A stretch of 64,000 nt of DNA from Mactra quadrangularis (Eukaryota > Mollusca > Bivalvia > Venerida > Mactridae): assembly GCA_025267735.1 (NCBI GenBank), contig CM046299.1:36718887-36782886 (forward strand). Reading direction: 5' to 3'. Numbering within the stretch: position 1 is the first letter of the stretch; each line of letters starts with the position of its first letter. A model generated the notes under the pieces. It searched no databases and was not told the DNA's origin. It saw nothing but the letters and a program-made list of their open reading frames with translations. Shown in pieces: positions 1-12,159 of the stretch. The translations under genes and the position numbers were made by a program.

Positions 1-1172
1 TCGTTCAAAACTAGATTATGGGTCAATTGTGTACGGATCAGCACGTAAATCGTACTCATGCTTGATACAATACATAACCAGGGCTTACGTATTGCCCTTG
101 GTGCATTTAAAACTTCACCTGTTGAAAGTCTTTATGTTGAAGCTAGCGAGCTATCATTAAAATTACGTCGACAGAAACTATCATTACAATACGCAACTCG
201 AATATTTTCTAACAATAATAACCCGGCGCGAAAAGTAGTTTTTAAACCAAATTACATTGATAAATTTGACAACAACCCGAACGAAATTAAACCATTTGGC
301 CTGCGCGTTAAAAACGACTTAGAAATGCTTTATATCAACACTTCTACCGTTTTACAGAACTTTGATGAAGATGTCCCTCCTTTGACCTACAACATACCAG
401 ACGTGAATATTGACCTATCAATCCTCGTAAATCTTTTACCAGCCAGATGCCTTCAAATCGGAATTCGTAAACATTTTAGAAAAATATAAAGATTGTACAC
501 ATTTATTAACCGACGGCTCGAAAGATGGTAACAAAGTTGGTTGCGCTGCATATGGAAATTCTTTCGTTGCAAGAATGCGATTGCCTGACAGGCATCCATA
601 TTTACAGCCGAAGTCGAAGCATTAAGTCTTGCTTTATCATACATATCAAATAGTATTAATAACAATTTTATTATTTTCTCAGATTCTCTATCTGTATTGC
701 TGGCCATAAAAAATCGTAGTTCAGACAATAAAGTTATTAAAAATATTGAAATACTGAAATCTAAAATAGTACACCTCTGATGGATACCAAGTCATATTGG
801 TATACATGGAAATAAAAAAGTAGACATTTTAGCTAAAGAATCTTTAAACCTTCAACCAGTAGATATCAAATTATTAAGCAGTGACTTCAAATGTTCTATA
901 AAATCGTTGATTAAGTCAAAATGGCAAACAATGTGGAATCATGCTGAATTTAATGAATTACATGACAAAGCCAACCCTTGGTTCATCTTCGTCAACAATA
1001 TTTTCTAATCGCCGAGATCAATTAGTGATTACGCGATGTAGGATTGGTCATACCAGATTAACACATTCATACCTACTCAAAAAAGAGGAAGCACCTAAAT
1101 GTATACCATGTGACGAGCATTTCAATGTAAAACACGTTCTACTTGACTGTCAAGATCTTAAATACATTATTT
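1..1172 (+). mobile_element. I/Nimb-type LINE, 3' part of ORF2 (truncated both ends)
   Basis: The copy starts inside the reverse transcriptase C-terminal region at base 1, so its 5' part lies outside the window. It runs through the RNase H domain (a TDGSKDG motif near 511-531, an SDSL motif near 680) and the Cys/His tail (CIPCDEHFNVKHVLLDC, 1098-1150). Frames shift several times and a stop follows the RNase H part, so it is dead. It matches the copies at 5944-8176 and 54998-61091 closely. It stops abruptly at about 1172, where the SINE at 1186 follows, so the 3' UTR is missing. Clade I/Nimb is inferred from the RT plus RNase H order. Confidence 0.88.
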
Positions 1173-1185
1173 GAAATACAATAAC

Positions 1186-1375
1186 CGCGGCCGTGGCGTA
1201 GCGGTTAGCATGTCTGACTTCGAATTCGGAGATCGCGGGTTCGAACCCGGTCGCGGTAGGTCATACCCTATACATGAGTTGTCGGCCTCGCTCGTGATAG
1301 GGTAATTTAGTACTGGTGTTAGAAAAGGTGTACAGGAAACATGAAGAAGAGGAAGAGCTGGCCGTCATATATATA
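1186..1375 (+). mobile_element. tRNA-derived SINE
   Basis: The head folds like a tRNA: a 7-base acceptor pairing (CCGCGGC with GTCGCGG, one G-U), an A-box-like GGCGTAGCGGTTAGC and a B box GGTTCGAACCC. The body after it (GGTCATACCC, then GGGTAATTTAGTACTGGTG) is shared in part with the SINEs at 11360 and 20857, so this is a SINE and not a lone tRNA gene. The 3' boundary is approximate. Confidence 0.75.
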
Positions 1376-1786
1376 ACCTAAAACTTGTGTTGAATACGAC
1401 GTTAAACAAACAACTTATCTTACCTCGTACAGAATACTCGTTTTTCATTGGCCGAGAGCGGTCACGTGCTGACCATGTATTATCCCATATTAGGTCAGTA
1501 GATTCTAATATCCAGTCAGTAACAAAATTTATAAATGATAGCGCTGACGAAACCTTATTTTTCTACTCCAAAATTAATTCGAACTAACTACATCGATAAG
1601 GGGAGTTCACTGTGTCAATATTGTGTGTCCTTTTCGTCAATAACAGTCGCGTTTCGGTTCCTTTCGGTCAATAAACAAGATAGCAGTCAGATTTGAAATG
1701 TGATATGGTCATTGCTTAAGTGATACTCTCTTGTCCGTGTTCTTTGATGCTAAAATTCAGATGGGGGTACTCGGTAAGATAAATTC

Positions 1787-1925
1787 GTTACACAGTCAGT
1801 TACTGACCGGATACGGTGTGATACCGGGTCAGTGAATAAATATTGGGCTCGAGCTACGCTCTCACCCAATATTAATTTACTGACCCGGTATCACACCGTA
1901 TCCGGTCAGTAACTGACTGTGTAAC
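1787..1925. repeat. Near-perfect long hairpin, ~60-base arms
   Basis: The left arm starts GTTACACAGTCAGTTACTGA. The right arm ends with its reverse complement at 1925. Only about 18 bases of loop, around 1847-1864, separate the arms. The arms are almost without mismatch, so the palindrome is recent or maintained. It is probably a MITE or foldback end; no coding content. Confidence 0.9.
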
Positions 1926-1957
1926 TAATATTATCTCTGCATAAAGAAGGAATTTTA

Positions 1958-2115
1958 TAGGGCCTATATCAAATCACATATTTAATAACATATACTATTA
2001 AATATGTAATTTGATATAGGCCCTGTTATTTTTTCAAGGGCGGTCGTATTGGCCCGAGGGCGAAGGCCAATATGACTGTCCCGAGGAAAAATAACAGGGC
2101 CTATATCAAATCACT
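1958..2115. repeat. Two hairpins sharing one arm sequence
   Basis: The sequence GGGCCTATATCAAATCA occurs three times: forward near 1960, inverted near 2008-2022 and forward again near 2096. This makes two adjacent hairpins. The second contains a further inverted pair (GTATTGGCC and GGCCAATATGAC) around a GGGCGAAGG loop. This looks like a composite palindromic element. Confidence 0.82.
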
Positions 2116-3024
2116 AACTTAATGACAACTTTATTTTATAACTACTTACGGACCTGGGCGGCGTTTCACTCAAGCATTTAAGCAAGCAAAACTAGTCATT
2201 TGCGTAAATTTTCATTACCCTTGTTTTGACTATAATTTAATGTCTCCTCTACAATATGAGAAGCATAAAAATTCCTTCTTAATGCATTTTATTTCAGTTG
2301 AAACCTCATTCATATGAGTAGTTTTGCATACTTGATTGTCTTGTGTGTAAAGTTCTACATAGAAATAAAACCTCTTGACAATAATGGAAAGTGAAAGAAA
2401 AAATGTTATATACATAGATTTATTTTTTATAGGAAATATAATCTGCAGCATGTAAACTACATGTACATTACAACAAATATAATAGTGGTAAAATGTTTCT
2501 GGTACTGTAGGCTTGCAACTGCCACATAAGTTGTTATAATTCACGACATCTTAGCATCACCTGAAATATACAACAAGGGTAGATTTTAATATTAGATAGA
2601 AATAAGCTGGGAAAACCATATATTATTAAGTTCCATGCAGCATATTTTAAGTAAATTATTAAACAGTTTCACTTCTGACGGTCTTCATGCAGGTGTTTTT
2701 TCTGACTTGTACCGAAATACGAATTGGTAAGAGTACGAATGTCGTGACTCGAATTTTCAGAAAATCATTCACTGTACTCCTCTCGCTTTTATTTTGAGAC
2801 AAGGGCATCGTTGTAGTTTTTTTAATATAAAATACCTTATAGTTAGCAATAAAACTGCGTTTTGATAGAGAAAGATCTGATTTTTATCATGAAAGATGAA
2901 TGTTAACACCGACAACAGGCGATGCGTTATGACGATGTCTCAGTTGTATAATTTATTTCTTTGAAATTCGCATTTACGGCAAATACCTACAGTGAATACT
3001 ACACAAAATGATAGAACGCAAACC
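2116..3024. other. No gene recognised
   Basis: AT-rich DNA. Short open frames here have no motif I recognise and no splice context. Confidence 0.6.
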
Positions 3025-3745
3025 TTACACATGGATTGGTTCACCTTTCTCTAATGGGGTGTATTTACAAACACTGAATGTCAAGGCTGCAGATGGCGCA
3101 GTGGCATAGTTTACAGGCCAAATGCCATATGAAACAAAGCCACTTCGGAATCTGTCTTCTCTGAAGGCCTTGTCCCACGCTTGACTAAGCAGCGACGGAA
3201 ATGTCCACTTGTTGACAACATGGAGTGGATGCTCGGAGATGAATAAGTCTCGTAAGACGAATGACAACATTCTTGCTCTGTCGTTGAGAGCTTTTCTGTC
3301 TCCTTAAAGTAATCTCTGAGTGCCTACGCCTAACCCCCTGCCACCAGTCTTTCCCAGCGTGGAAATTGGGGTAACTAGACTTCAGCTTAAGCCTTTTGTA
3401 CAGAATGTCGGTGCGATCCGAAATTCGTTTACGACTTGACCAAACCCCCATTTCGGGCGTTTTTTTATTGATTCAACCTTCTTATCTTCGATGACCTTCG
3501 GGATTGCTGGGAGCCTGTCGTGAACTGATGAAATTCCACTTCGAACCTGCCCGTCAGTCGGTCACCAATTGTGCTTTTGGGAGCATTGCATGTTTTTTCA
3601 TCTTGTCTGATCGATTCCTAATTCTCCACCGCACGTACGGCAGTGACCAGGTCTTGATGTCTGTATTGATAATTGAAGTATAATCCCGCGCGATCCTCGT
3701 TGCATTCATGTAAGCCAACATGATTAAGCGATGATTGTGGTAATG
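3025..3745 (-). pseudogene. pogo/Tigger-like (DDE_1) transposase, internally deleted
   Basis: Reading the minus strand, 3700-3540 encodes a psq-type helix-turn-helix (DLVTAVRAVEN, then NAPKSTIGDRLTGR). Next, 3400-3310 encodes a CENP-B-type HTH (AGKDWWQGVRRRHSEITLR). After that, 3270-3060 encodes the family's C-terminal end (WTFPSLLSQAWDKAF, then SGFVSYGIWPVNY). The catalytic DDE core that normally lies between the CENP-B HTH and this end, a few hundred residues, is missing. Frames change between the three parts and one in-frame stop lies in the psq region. The two DNA-binding modules and the tail are thus retained on ~0.7 kb, the usual form of a non-autonomous derivative. Confidence 0.75.
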
Positions 3746-4385
3746 TAAAGGTAATGACATTTTCTAAAAAGCCAAGACGATGGTAAGGATAATGACATAT
3801 GTGACTTAAGTACGTGTTAATAACTTAATAATAATAGCAACAGCAATGATGATGATAATATTGACAATGGTGAAGACGACGTTGATGTTATGTTTTAACT
3901 TATTTTATTGCCCGTAATACATATTTACCCCTACAGAAATACAACAAATATAATAATAACAAATAACTGTATGAATATACGGAAATCGGGTTGAGCCACA
4001 AGTTCTATAACTTAGTTACGGCTCTCCTCTTCAGGTTTATACAATAAACATCTGTAAAAACGATGATGATAAACCTGTTTACTACTTATCATGTATAACA
4101 ATTTACTATTTAGTAGGCATACATGTTTCACGCCTTGATCATTGTATAAACGTATACTTAATAAGTCGCATAGGTTTCCGGTTCGTAAGTAGGCTTATTA
4201 GATAGGTTGTGGCAAATGTTGTTTACCTTTGTTTTGACCTCCTCTGTTTTTGGGACCTCTTCACGGCGAGGAGGAACATTTATGAGAACAATAAATCCCA
4301 CATGAACTATCATCAAGCAGATACTTATTCTTTTTTCTAGGAACTGTTTTCAAGGCAAGCTGGTGAAATGATATCACTTACATCT
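3746..4385. other. No gene recognised
   Basis: Low-complexity GATGAT-rich stretch near 3845-3890, otherwise unique-looking AT-rich DNA. No coding motif seen. Confidence 0.5.
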
Positions 4386-4840
4386 AACCATATTTTGTCT
4401 TCAGAGTTTCTATGCCAGACTCTACAAATAGACAAAACTCGGTTGGCATCTACACACTACAAATAGACAAAAATCGGTTGACAACCAGACGCTACAAGTA
4501 AAATTATCGGTTGGCATATTCACTCAAATAATAGACAAAATAGGTTGGCTTCTAGGCTCTACAAATATACAAAAACGGTTGGCTTCTAGACGCTACTAAT
4601 GGACAAAATGGGTTGTCATTAAGACTCTTCAAAACGACAAAAATCTGTTAAAACACAGATTCTACAAATCGACCAATATCGGTTGGCATCTAGACTCTAC
4701 AAATAGACAAATATAGGTTGGCATCTAGACTTAACAAATAGACAAAGTCGGTTGGTATCGGGACTCTACATATACACAAAATCGTTTGTCATCTATACTC
4801 GACAAATAGACAAAAATCGGTTGGCATTCAGCCCATACAA
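4386..4840. repeat. 34-35-bp minisatellite array
   Basis: About 12 diverged units of the form GGTTGGCATCTAGACTCTAC followed by AAATAGACAAAAATC. The same unit recurs at 5850-5943 and 8177-8310, so one array has been split by the 5.0-5.8 kb segment and by the LINE at 5944-8176. Confidence 0.9.
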
Positions 4841-5018
4841 GTTTCACCAAGTTGTTCTTGCGTGAGTAAGTTTTGACAATATGTCTTTTTTGGATTGTGT
4901 AATTTCCTCTAGAGTGAGCGTTTCTCACCAATTTATTAGTTCTATCAATCCTTCTAGTTCGTTTTCTGAGATTGATCTCAAATGATTCTAGCTGAACTCG
5001 GCTGAGTAAAAAACAACA

Positions 5019-5490
5019 CTGTAACGAAGTTGTTCAACGTTAGTAACGAATTTATTTACAAGAAAAGAGCATATGTCTATATATATAAGAATGTGAAAAT
5101 TAAATAAAACATAATAAATTAAAAACATGAAATAAGGTTTGAAACACTAGAGTTTACATTTTAAATTTTACGTTACAGAATATTTTGACAATGACGGGAA
5201 TTAGACAAACTCGCTTCCGGTGAGGGTACCGGTATGAGAACATACTATCATATCTTAATTAAGAAGATCTATGATATTTAAAAGAAATTACAAATGCAAT
5301 AAGTCAAGTATTTAAATCAAAACTTGTACAAATTAAAGTAAAACATCTTTAAAATATGATACTTAATAAATAGCGAAACATTACGAAAAGTACAAAAAAA
5401 AGAAACATAAACTTTAGATATAAAATTATTACCTGTAACGAAGTTGTTCAACGTTAGTAACGAATTTATTTACAAGAAAAGAGCATATGT
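5019..5490 (+). repeat. 58-bp direct repeat pair, 414 bp apart
   Basis: The same sequence starting CTGTAACGAAGTTGTTCAAC lies at 5019-5076 and 5433-5490 and appears identical. The DNA between is AT-rich and non-coding. It may be two units of a ~414-bp tandem repeat or the ends of a small element interrupting the minisatellite. Confidence 0.85.
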
Positions 5491-5930
5491 AACGAAACAT
5501 TGGGCGCGTTTTCTTATATACTCTCAGGTTGCCAGCCTGGTTGCTAAGTTAGATTACCTAGCAACTTTCTTGTGTGTTGAACGAACTTGTCACAGACAGT
5601 GATCAGCTTGTTTTACTTAAAGCTTCAACATATACAGTATTAAAGAACAATCATTATAATACATAAGTCTAATGATAAAAAGAATTTTGTCAACAAAGCA
5701 ACAGTAGTAATTGGTATTTAACCTGTGAAAAACATAAGTTTTTACTATGATTATAATAATCACATATATAAAACCAGATTAATATAGATATATTATACAT
5801 ATAAATTTTCACACAATATACTTTAAATTCCTTTGTGACACAAGTATGAAAAATCGGTTGTTATCTACACTCTACAAATAGACAATATTCGGTTGGCATC
5901 TGCACCTTATAAATAGACAAAAATTGGTTG

Positions 5931-5943
5931 GCATCTGCACTCT
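5931..5943 (+). repeat. Left 13-bp target duplication of LINE 5944-8176
   Basis: GCATCTGCACTCT precedes the LINE here and recurs immediately after it at 8177-8189. The target is a minisatellite, so the match could be helped by the repeat itself, but the exact abutment on both sides supports a target-site duplication. Confidence 0.75.
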
Positions 5944-8176
5944 GTTTGTTTGTTTGGGTTTTAAACATTTATTTCTTTCAAAAAGTTAATTATAGCATTT
6001 GATGGTACAGATTCAAAAAGTTCTTTAAGCGAGCCCACTTTAAAATGTTTGTCACGAATGTATTTAAGATCCTGACAGTCAAGGAGAACGTGTTTTACAT
6101 TGATATGCTCGTCACATGGTATGCATTTAGGTGCTTCTTCTCTTTTGAGAAGGTATGAATGTGTTAATCTAGTATGACCAATTCTACATCGCGAAATCAC
6201 TATTTGATCTCTGCGATTAGAACATATAATTGACGAAGATGAACTAAGGGTTGGCTTTATGTCACGTAATTTATTAAAAATTGCATTGTTCCACAACGTT
6301 TGCCATTTTGATTTAATTAACGTGTTTATTGAACATTTGAAGTCACTACTTGGCAATTTGATATCCACTGGTTGAAGGTTTAAAGATTCTTTGGCTAAAA
6401 TATCAACTTTTTCATTTCCTCGTATACCAATATGGCTTGGTATCCAGCAGAGGTGTACTGTTTTAAATTTAAAATTTCATGCAATTTCAATTCTATACTT
6501 TTAATAAGAATATTGTCTGAATTACGATTTTTTATGGCCAATAATACAGATAGAGAATCTGAAAAAATGATAAAATTACTATTAATACTATTTGATATGA
6601 ATGATAAAGCGAGATCTATTGCTTTGACTTCAGCTGTAAATATGGATGCCTGGTCAGGCAATCGCATTCTTGCAACAAAATAATTTCCATATGCAGCGCA
6701 ACCAACTTTGTTACCATCTTTAGAGCCGTCAGTAAATAAATGTGTACAGTCTTTATATTTTTCTAAGATGTTAACGAATTCCGATTTGAAGGCCTCTGGG
6801 CTGGTAATAGATTTACGTAAGTTAGACAAATCAATGTTAATGTTTGGTATGTTGTAGGTCCAAGGAGGGACATTTTCATCGAAGTTCTGTAGAACGGTAG
6901 AGGTGTTAATATTAAGCAGTTCTAAGTCGTTTTTAACGCGCAGGCCAAATGGTTTAATTTCGTTTGGTTTGTTGTCAAATTTATCAATGTAATTTGGTTG
7001 AAAAACAACTTTCCGCGCCGGGTTACTATTGTTAGAAGATATTCGAGTTGCGTATTGTAATGAAAGCTTTTGTCGACGTAATTTTAATGATGGCTCGTTA
7101 GCTTCAACATAAAGACTTTCAACAGGTGAAGTTTTAAATGCACCAAGGGCGATACGTAAGCCCTGGTTATGTATTGTATCAAGCATTTGCAAGTACGATT
7201 TACGTGCTGATCCATACACAATTGACCCATAATCTAGTTTTGAACGAACAAGACTTCTGTATAATTTAAGTAATGTTTGAGAATCAGATCCCCAATCAGT
7301 ATGTGAAAGTACTTTAAGTAGATTTAAAGCTTTGATACATTTTGTTTTTAGAGACTTTAAGTGTGGTATAAAAGAGAGTTTTTTATCGAATGTAACGCCT
7401 AAAAATTTAGCTTCATTTACAACAGGTATTTTTGAGCCAGAAATGTAAAGTTCAGGATCATTATGATGCTTTCTTAATCGACAAAAATGTACACATTGTG
7501 TTTTTGACTTGGAAAATTTAAAACCATTTTCTGTTGCCCACTTTTGGATTTTATCCAAGTTTTGTTGTAGTTGGCGTTCGATACTTCGAATATTTTTAGA
7601 ACGATAACAGATTAAAAAGTCATCTACATATAATGAACAATCTGTACCAGGATTTATAACCTTAACAATATTATTAATTTTAAGACCAAAGAGGGTAACT
7701 GATAATATACTGCCTTGTGGCACGCCTTGTTCTTGATTGTGGCTATCTGACAATGTTGATCCTAATTTAACTTGAAAACTTCTGTCAGACAGAAAACTAG
7801 AAATTAACATTGGTAGTCTACCGTTTAGACCGGCATCTTTTAAATCTTTGAGAATACCATATTTCCAAGTTGTATCGTAAGCTTTCTCAAGATCAAAGAA
7901 AATTGAAACTACATGTTGTTTATTGACAAAAGCTTCTCTTATGAATGTTTCGAGGCGTACTAAATGATCATTTGTACTTCGCTGTTTTCGAAAACCAGAT
8001 TGGAAATTAGTTATAATACCGTTAGATTCTAAATACCAGATGAGTCTTTTATTTACCATGCGTTCAAATGTTTTACAAATACAACTAGTTAGAGATATTG
8101 GTCGGTAGTTAAGGGGGTCAGTATTGTCTTTACCCGGTTTCGGTATTGGTATTATTAAAGCTTCCTTCCAGGAATC
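5944..8176 (-). mobile_element. I/Nimb-type LINE, 5'-truncated, inserted in minisatellite
   Basis: Minus-strand copy starting inside the RT region and ending at the LINE 3' tail. The full-length copy continues past the truncation point (57326 there), so 5' truncation is clear. The 3' end keeps only GTTTGTTTGGGTTTT; about 100 bases of 3' UTR found in the copy at 54998, including the conserved tail, are deleted. The deletion fuses the frame to an earlier stop. It is flanked by a 13-bp duplication. Confidence 0.92.
5961..8176 (-). pseudogene. LINE ORF2 remnant: reverse transcriptase, RNase H, Cys/His tail
   Basis: The RT domain is nearly complete: PIPKPGKDNTDPLNYRPISL, then FFDLEKAYDTTW (first catalytic Asp), QGVPQGSILSVTLF, and YVDD (catalytic pair). 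RNase H follows with LFTDGSKDG, FTAEVKAIDLAL and IIFSDSLSV. One frameshift near 6470 separates this from the rest (GNEKVDILAKES, then the CIPCDEHINVKHVLLDC motif) down to 5961. The frame is open from the truncation to the frameshift, making this the best-preserved RT in the window. Its first ~20 open codons upstream of 8176 come from flanking repeat and are not LINE. Confidence 0.9.
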
Positions 8177-8310
8177 GCATCTGCACTCTACAATTAAACA
8201 AAAATCGGTTGGCATCAAGACAATATAAATTGACAAACATCATTTAGTATCTGGACTCAACAAATAGACAAAATCAGTTGGTATCTGGACTCTTCAAATC
8301 TTCCATAATT
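8177..8310. repeat. Minisatellite continuation with right LINE target duplication
   Basis: Resumes the 34-35-bp unit (ATCGGTTGGCATCAAGACAA and related) after the LINE. The first 13 bases duplicate 5931-5943. Confidence 0.8.
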
Positions 8311-8359
8311 AGGGATAGGACTGACTTTTTGAAATATATACCTGATCAACATGAACTTA

Positions 8360-10711
8360 TCGGCTAAGCCAAGATAAAGGGTACCTCTTCAGTCTCACAT
8401 AGGCCAATTTTCAGACCCCATCAGAGTGCAGATTCTTTTAAAGTAATATACAGACATGTCTATTAGGCACTCATTTCCAAAAGATCTTGGTTGGAACATG
8501 TAGAACAAAAAAGTTAAGAACGGTTGAATAGATGTACCCAAGGGGCCTACGGACTCTACATGGTAATTTATATCACCACACGAAAAATTAGAAAGATGTA
8601 TATTTCTTATAAAACATTTGTTATTTAGTTTTATAAACATGTACTTTAAAATTTTCAAGAGAATCCATGCCCACTCTCTCCTTGTCTGCAACATTTACCG
8701 AGGTCAAAAGTGCAAATACCCCAAAATACACAGGAAATGTTAAGTTTCAATTTACATATAGATGAGAAAAAAGAAACAAAACTGATTTTTTATATTTGAA
8801 AGTATTTGAAGATGTAGACAACACATTTAGAACATGTTTGATATGAATAATATGGTTTTGCTGACCCTAAAAAGAAAATTATATAATTGGAAACCAGGGC
8901 TACGAACTCTACACAGTAATTCATATCACCACTAGAAAATTTAGAAAGATGTATATTTCTTATAAATGATTTATAAATAAGTTTGATATTTATGTTTTTA
9001 TCAATTTGGAAGTGAATCTACACTGACTCTCATTGTTTGCAACATTTACCAGGATCAAAAGCGCAAATACCCAAAATACACAGGGAATGTAAATTTTCAA
9101 TTTACATCTAAATGAGAAAAAAGAAACAAAACTGATTTTTTTTATATTTGAAAGTATTCGAAGATGTAGACAACACATTTAGAACAAGTTTGATATGAAT
9201 AATCATATGTTTCTTGACCAAATAAAGAAAAGCATAAAATGGATATCAGGGGCTACGGACTCTACATACTGACTTGATTGTATTTAGTAGATTGAAGAAA
9301 GTAGTTTAATGTAAATTGACCTGTGGAATAAGATTCTTTTGATACAGTATTAATTTTCTGACTTTTGAAAAAATGAGCAATAATATGAAGAAACAATTAC
9401 TTTACTTGAGAAAACACGAAAAATGTATGTTTCTTAGTAACATAAAATGTCAAAACAAAACAAAGTCCTTAATTTTCAACCTGTTTCTTTGTATATTTCA
9501 ACAACAAAAATCTATCAAAAAAGTTATCTCTATACATATATAAGTTTGGGAGTAAAAAATACAAAAGAATGAATTATGTGAAAATTAACATGGGGCTACG
9601 GACTCTACACCACACCAGTATCTGTTTCTATCACATATTTAAAGCTGTTTGTTTGGTTTTAAGTGTAATTATCCTTTAAAAAACAATAAACTTCAACTTA
9701 CAAACACTACAAATATATATTTAAGTATCTTCTGAAATGCTAAATGTAACAGTTTGACAATTAAAGAAATTTATCAGAAAATTTATAAATTACGTCAAAT
9801 TTAACATTATTTTCAACAGAATGTAGATTGTCAAGACATACAGTATTTAGATGCATAGCTAGTCAGCACAAGTACAAAACTAAGAAAATGAGAACAGTTT
9901 TATAATTTTCCTGTGTGAAAAAAGATATAAATATATCAGGGGCTACGGACTCTACAGGGCTACGGACAGCACTTATTTGTCTTTAAATTTGTTTTGTTCT
10001 TCTTCTGAGTTAATTCCTTTCCTGCATTACCTAGATGGCACAACCAAAAACAGAAAACGTAATAAAACAGCAGCTATGTTTCTTTATATTAAGTCAGCAC
10101 ACAGTTTAAAACAGGGGCTACGGACTCTACATAAAATTTACAATGTTCAGTAGTTATTTTCCAAAAAGAAAATGCATATTCTCTAAAAAACTACATTTGG
10201 GTTAGATAAAAATAACTATAAACTGTAATAGTAAAAAGGTGATACAAGTGAAATAAAGCAGTAACATTGTTTTAAAGTCTATCAAAGATGGTAACGTAAA
10301 ACTCTAACATGCGTTACAAGGGTACATGTTTACTATTTGATGAATATTTTCTTAAATATTGATTATAAATAAATTTCGTAAAAAATACTGTATACCTGTA
10401 TGTCAGTCAGAGATAGAAAACACATCAAAATAACTGTAACCAACAAACACTTTTCAAAACAACTGATGAAAAAAGAACAAAACCTCAGTGAGACTCAAAA
10501 ACAGTGTAAAAACAGGATTTTTAGGGAATATAATCCTAAATAATTCAAAAAATGGTAATAGAACATATATAAAACTATACATCATCTGAAAGCTCTCAAG
10601 ATAACGTGTTGGAAAAAAATACTCTTCATTTAATTTAGAATGAACTTTTCAGAATATTTCAAGGTAACATTGGCAAAATCAAAAGGTCCCATTTATCTTG
10701 GCTTAGCCGTA
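8360..10711. mobile_element. 2.35-kb inverted-repeat element with ~350-bp periodic motif
   Basis: The ends match as inverted repeats: CGGCTAAGCCAAGATAAA at 8365-8382 region and its complement at about 10693-10711, with further agreement inward to GGTACCT/GGGACCT. Inside, the motif GGGGCTACGGACTCTACA or a one- or two-base variant starts at 8542, 8896, 9249, 9592, 9939 and 10114. The first two ~350-bp units are similar over their length; later ones keep mainly the motif. No open frame of note. It is non-autonomous, family unknown; target duplication is not clear. Confidence 0.7.
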
Positions 10712-11359
10712 ATGTTTTCTGGATTCTACAATCTACACAGATGAAAATATAACAAACCCCATCAAATTTGATTGAAATATAACAAAGTTATGCCAAATCA
10801 AATGTGGTAGGTATCATAGGTATGGCGTAATTGAAAAACACTTATTTTCTTAAAAAATGTGGTTCCATGGCATTAAATTATATTTTTAAAGAATGAATCA
10901 TTACTTTTTGGGCTTAGAATTGCACAATGTACATATGTCCATTGTTCAGCACTCATTAATTCAAATAAACTTGAATTGTTCCAATGAAATGAAGCATAAA
11001 AACAATATTTTTAATTACCCCACCCACCTGATTTCAATGGTGAAAACACATAACATAATTTTCTTCAACAAACATTGTTCAACAACAAAATTTTATTAAC
11101 AAGTAGTTGTGATTATAAAAATTACACTTCTCAGTGGAGCAAGTTGATCTGAAAATATAAAAAATATGTTGTGATTACATAAAATCAAAGGCCTATACTA
11201 TATTATATACATTGGTCCTCATAGAAATGCATAGGGGCACCTGGAAAAAAATAGAGTTGGTTAGGTAAACAGAAACATGCATACATTTTTAATGCCTCAG
11301 TGAAAAAGGAGGGAATTTTTAGTCTTTAAGACTTGAATTTAAATAAATGTATAGAGTGG
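10712..11359. other. No gene recognised
   Basis: AT-rich sequence with one short open frame lacking recognisable motifs. Confidence 0.5.
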
Positions 11360-11545
11360 TCCAGTGATTAATGGTGGTCCAGGGGTTAAGTGTGCTTAAA
11401 ATTCCAGTTACAGCAGGGCATACCCTTCTGTGAATTTTGACAAAAAATTGATTTTCCTCCTTTATTATGTTGTGAAGTTGTTGGTTCCTTATGGAAGGGT
11501 AATTTAGTACTGGTTAGAATACAGTCCAGGAAAACTGGTTCTAGG
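11360..11545 (+). mobile_element. Degenerate tRNA-type SINE
   Basis: Body matches the other SINEs: GGGCATACCCTTCTGTGAAT, GATTTTCCTCC, GGAAGGGTAATTTAGTACTG and a CAGTCCAGGAAAACTGGTT tail segment. The A and B boxes are badly eroded, so it is old. Confidence 0.65.
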
Positions 11546-12159
11546 TGAATCACTTTTCGTACATATAAGTTATAACAGAAATATCGAAAAATGTTGTTAA
11601 CCTAATTGAAACAGCAAGAAAAATAGGAAATGTGTAATAATTAACAACTATATGCAAACTCAATTGTACCTAGTAGTGGTTAAACAAGATTTTCTAGATC
11701 TCCACTAGCATAGTCTTCAAGTAACTTGTATGTGTAAATATTAGGATCATTTTTGTAAATAATATTGAACCAGCTACTGAACCCAGGGACAGTTGATATA
11801 ACAGATCCTTCATATGGTTTTTTAGTCCATTTTCCATGAAAAATGTCTCACTTTCTTCCCTGTTAAAAGCGGGCTATTACTTTGATTATCAATTTCAGTA
11901 ACCCCAAATGCCATTTCAACAAGTGTCTCCAGATTTTCTTGTAACTCACTAACACTAAATTTCTGTTAGTCTTTTGAGAGTCTAAACAGACCAGGGTCTT
12001 CACTTCACTGCTATATAACAATCTGTCTGAACTTTAACTGAGCCTTCAAAGCAGTCACCTTCTCTGTTTTGTTAGGTATTTCTTGAAGCTTACTTCTTAA
12101 AATATCTTTTGTTTGCCATAAGCCTTAGTGCACTATATTTTCAGTGATAAAAAGGTCTC
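11546..12159. other. No gene recognised
   Basis: No frame or motif supported. Some short phrases could be old coding sequence but no family is recognised. Confidence 0.45.

Noticed and set aside
1186..1260. Functional tRNA gene
   Set aside because: Followed by the SINE body shared with other copies; the anticodon loop does not fold cleanly.
4386..4840. CRISPR array
   Set aside because: The 34-35-bp units are contiguous and diverged, with no unique spacers; it is a minisatellite.
8360..10711. CRISPR-like array from regularly spaced motif
   Set aside because: Spacing is ~350 bases, spacers are related to each other, and the context is an animal mobile element.
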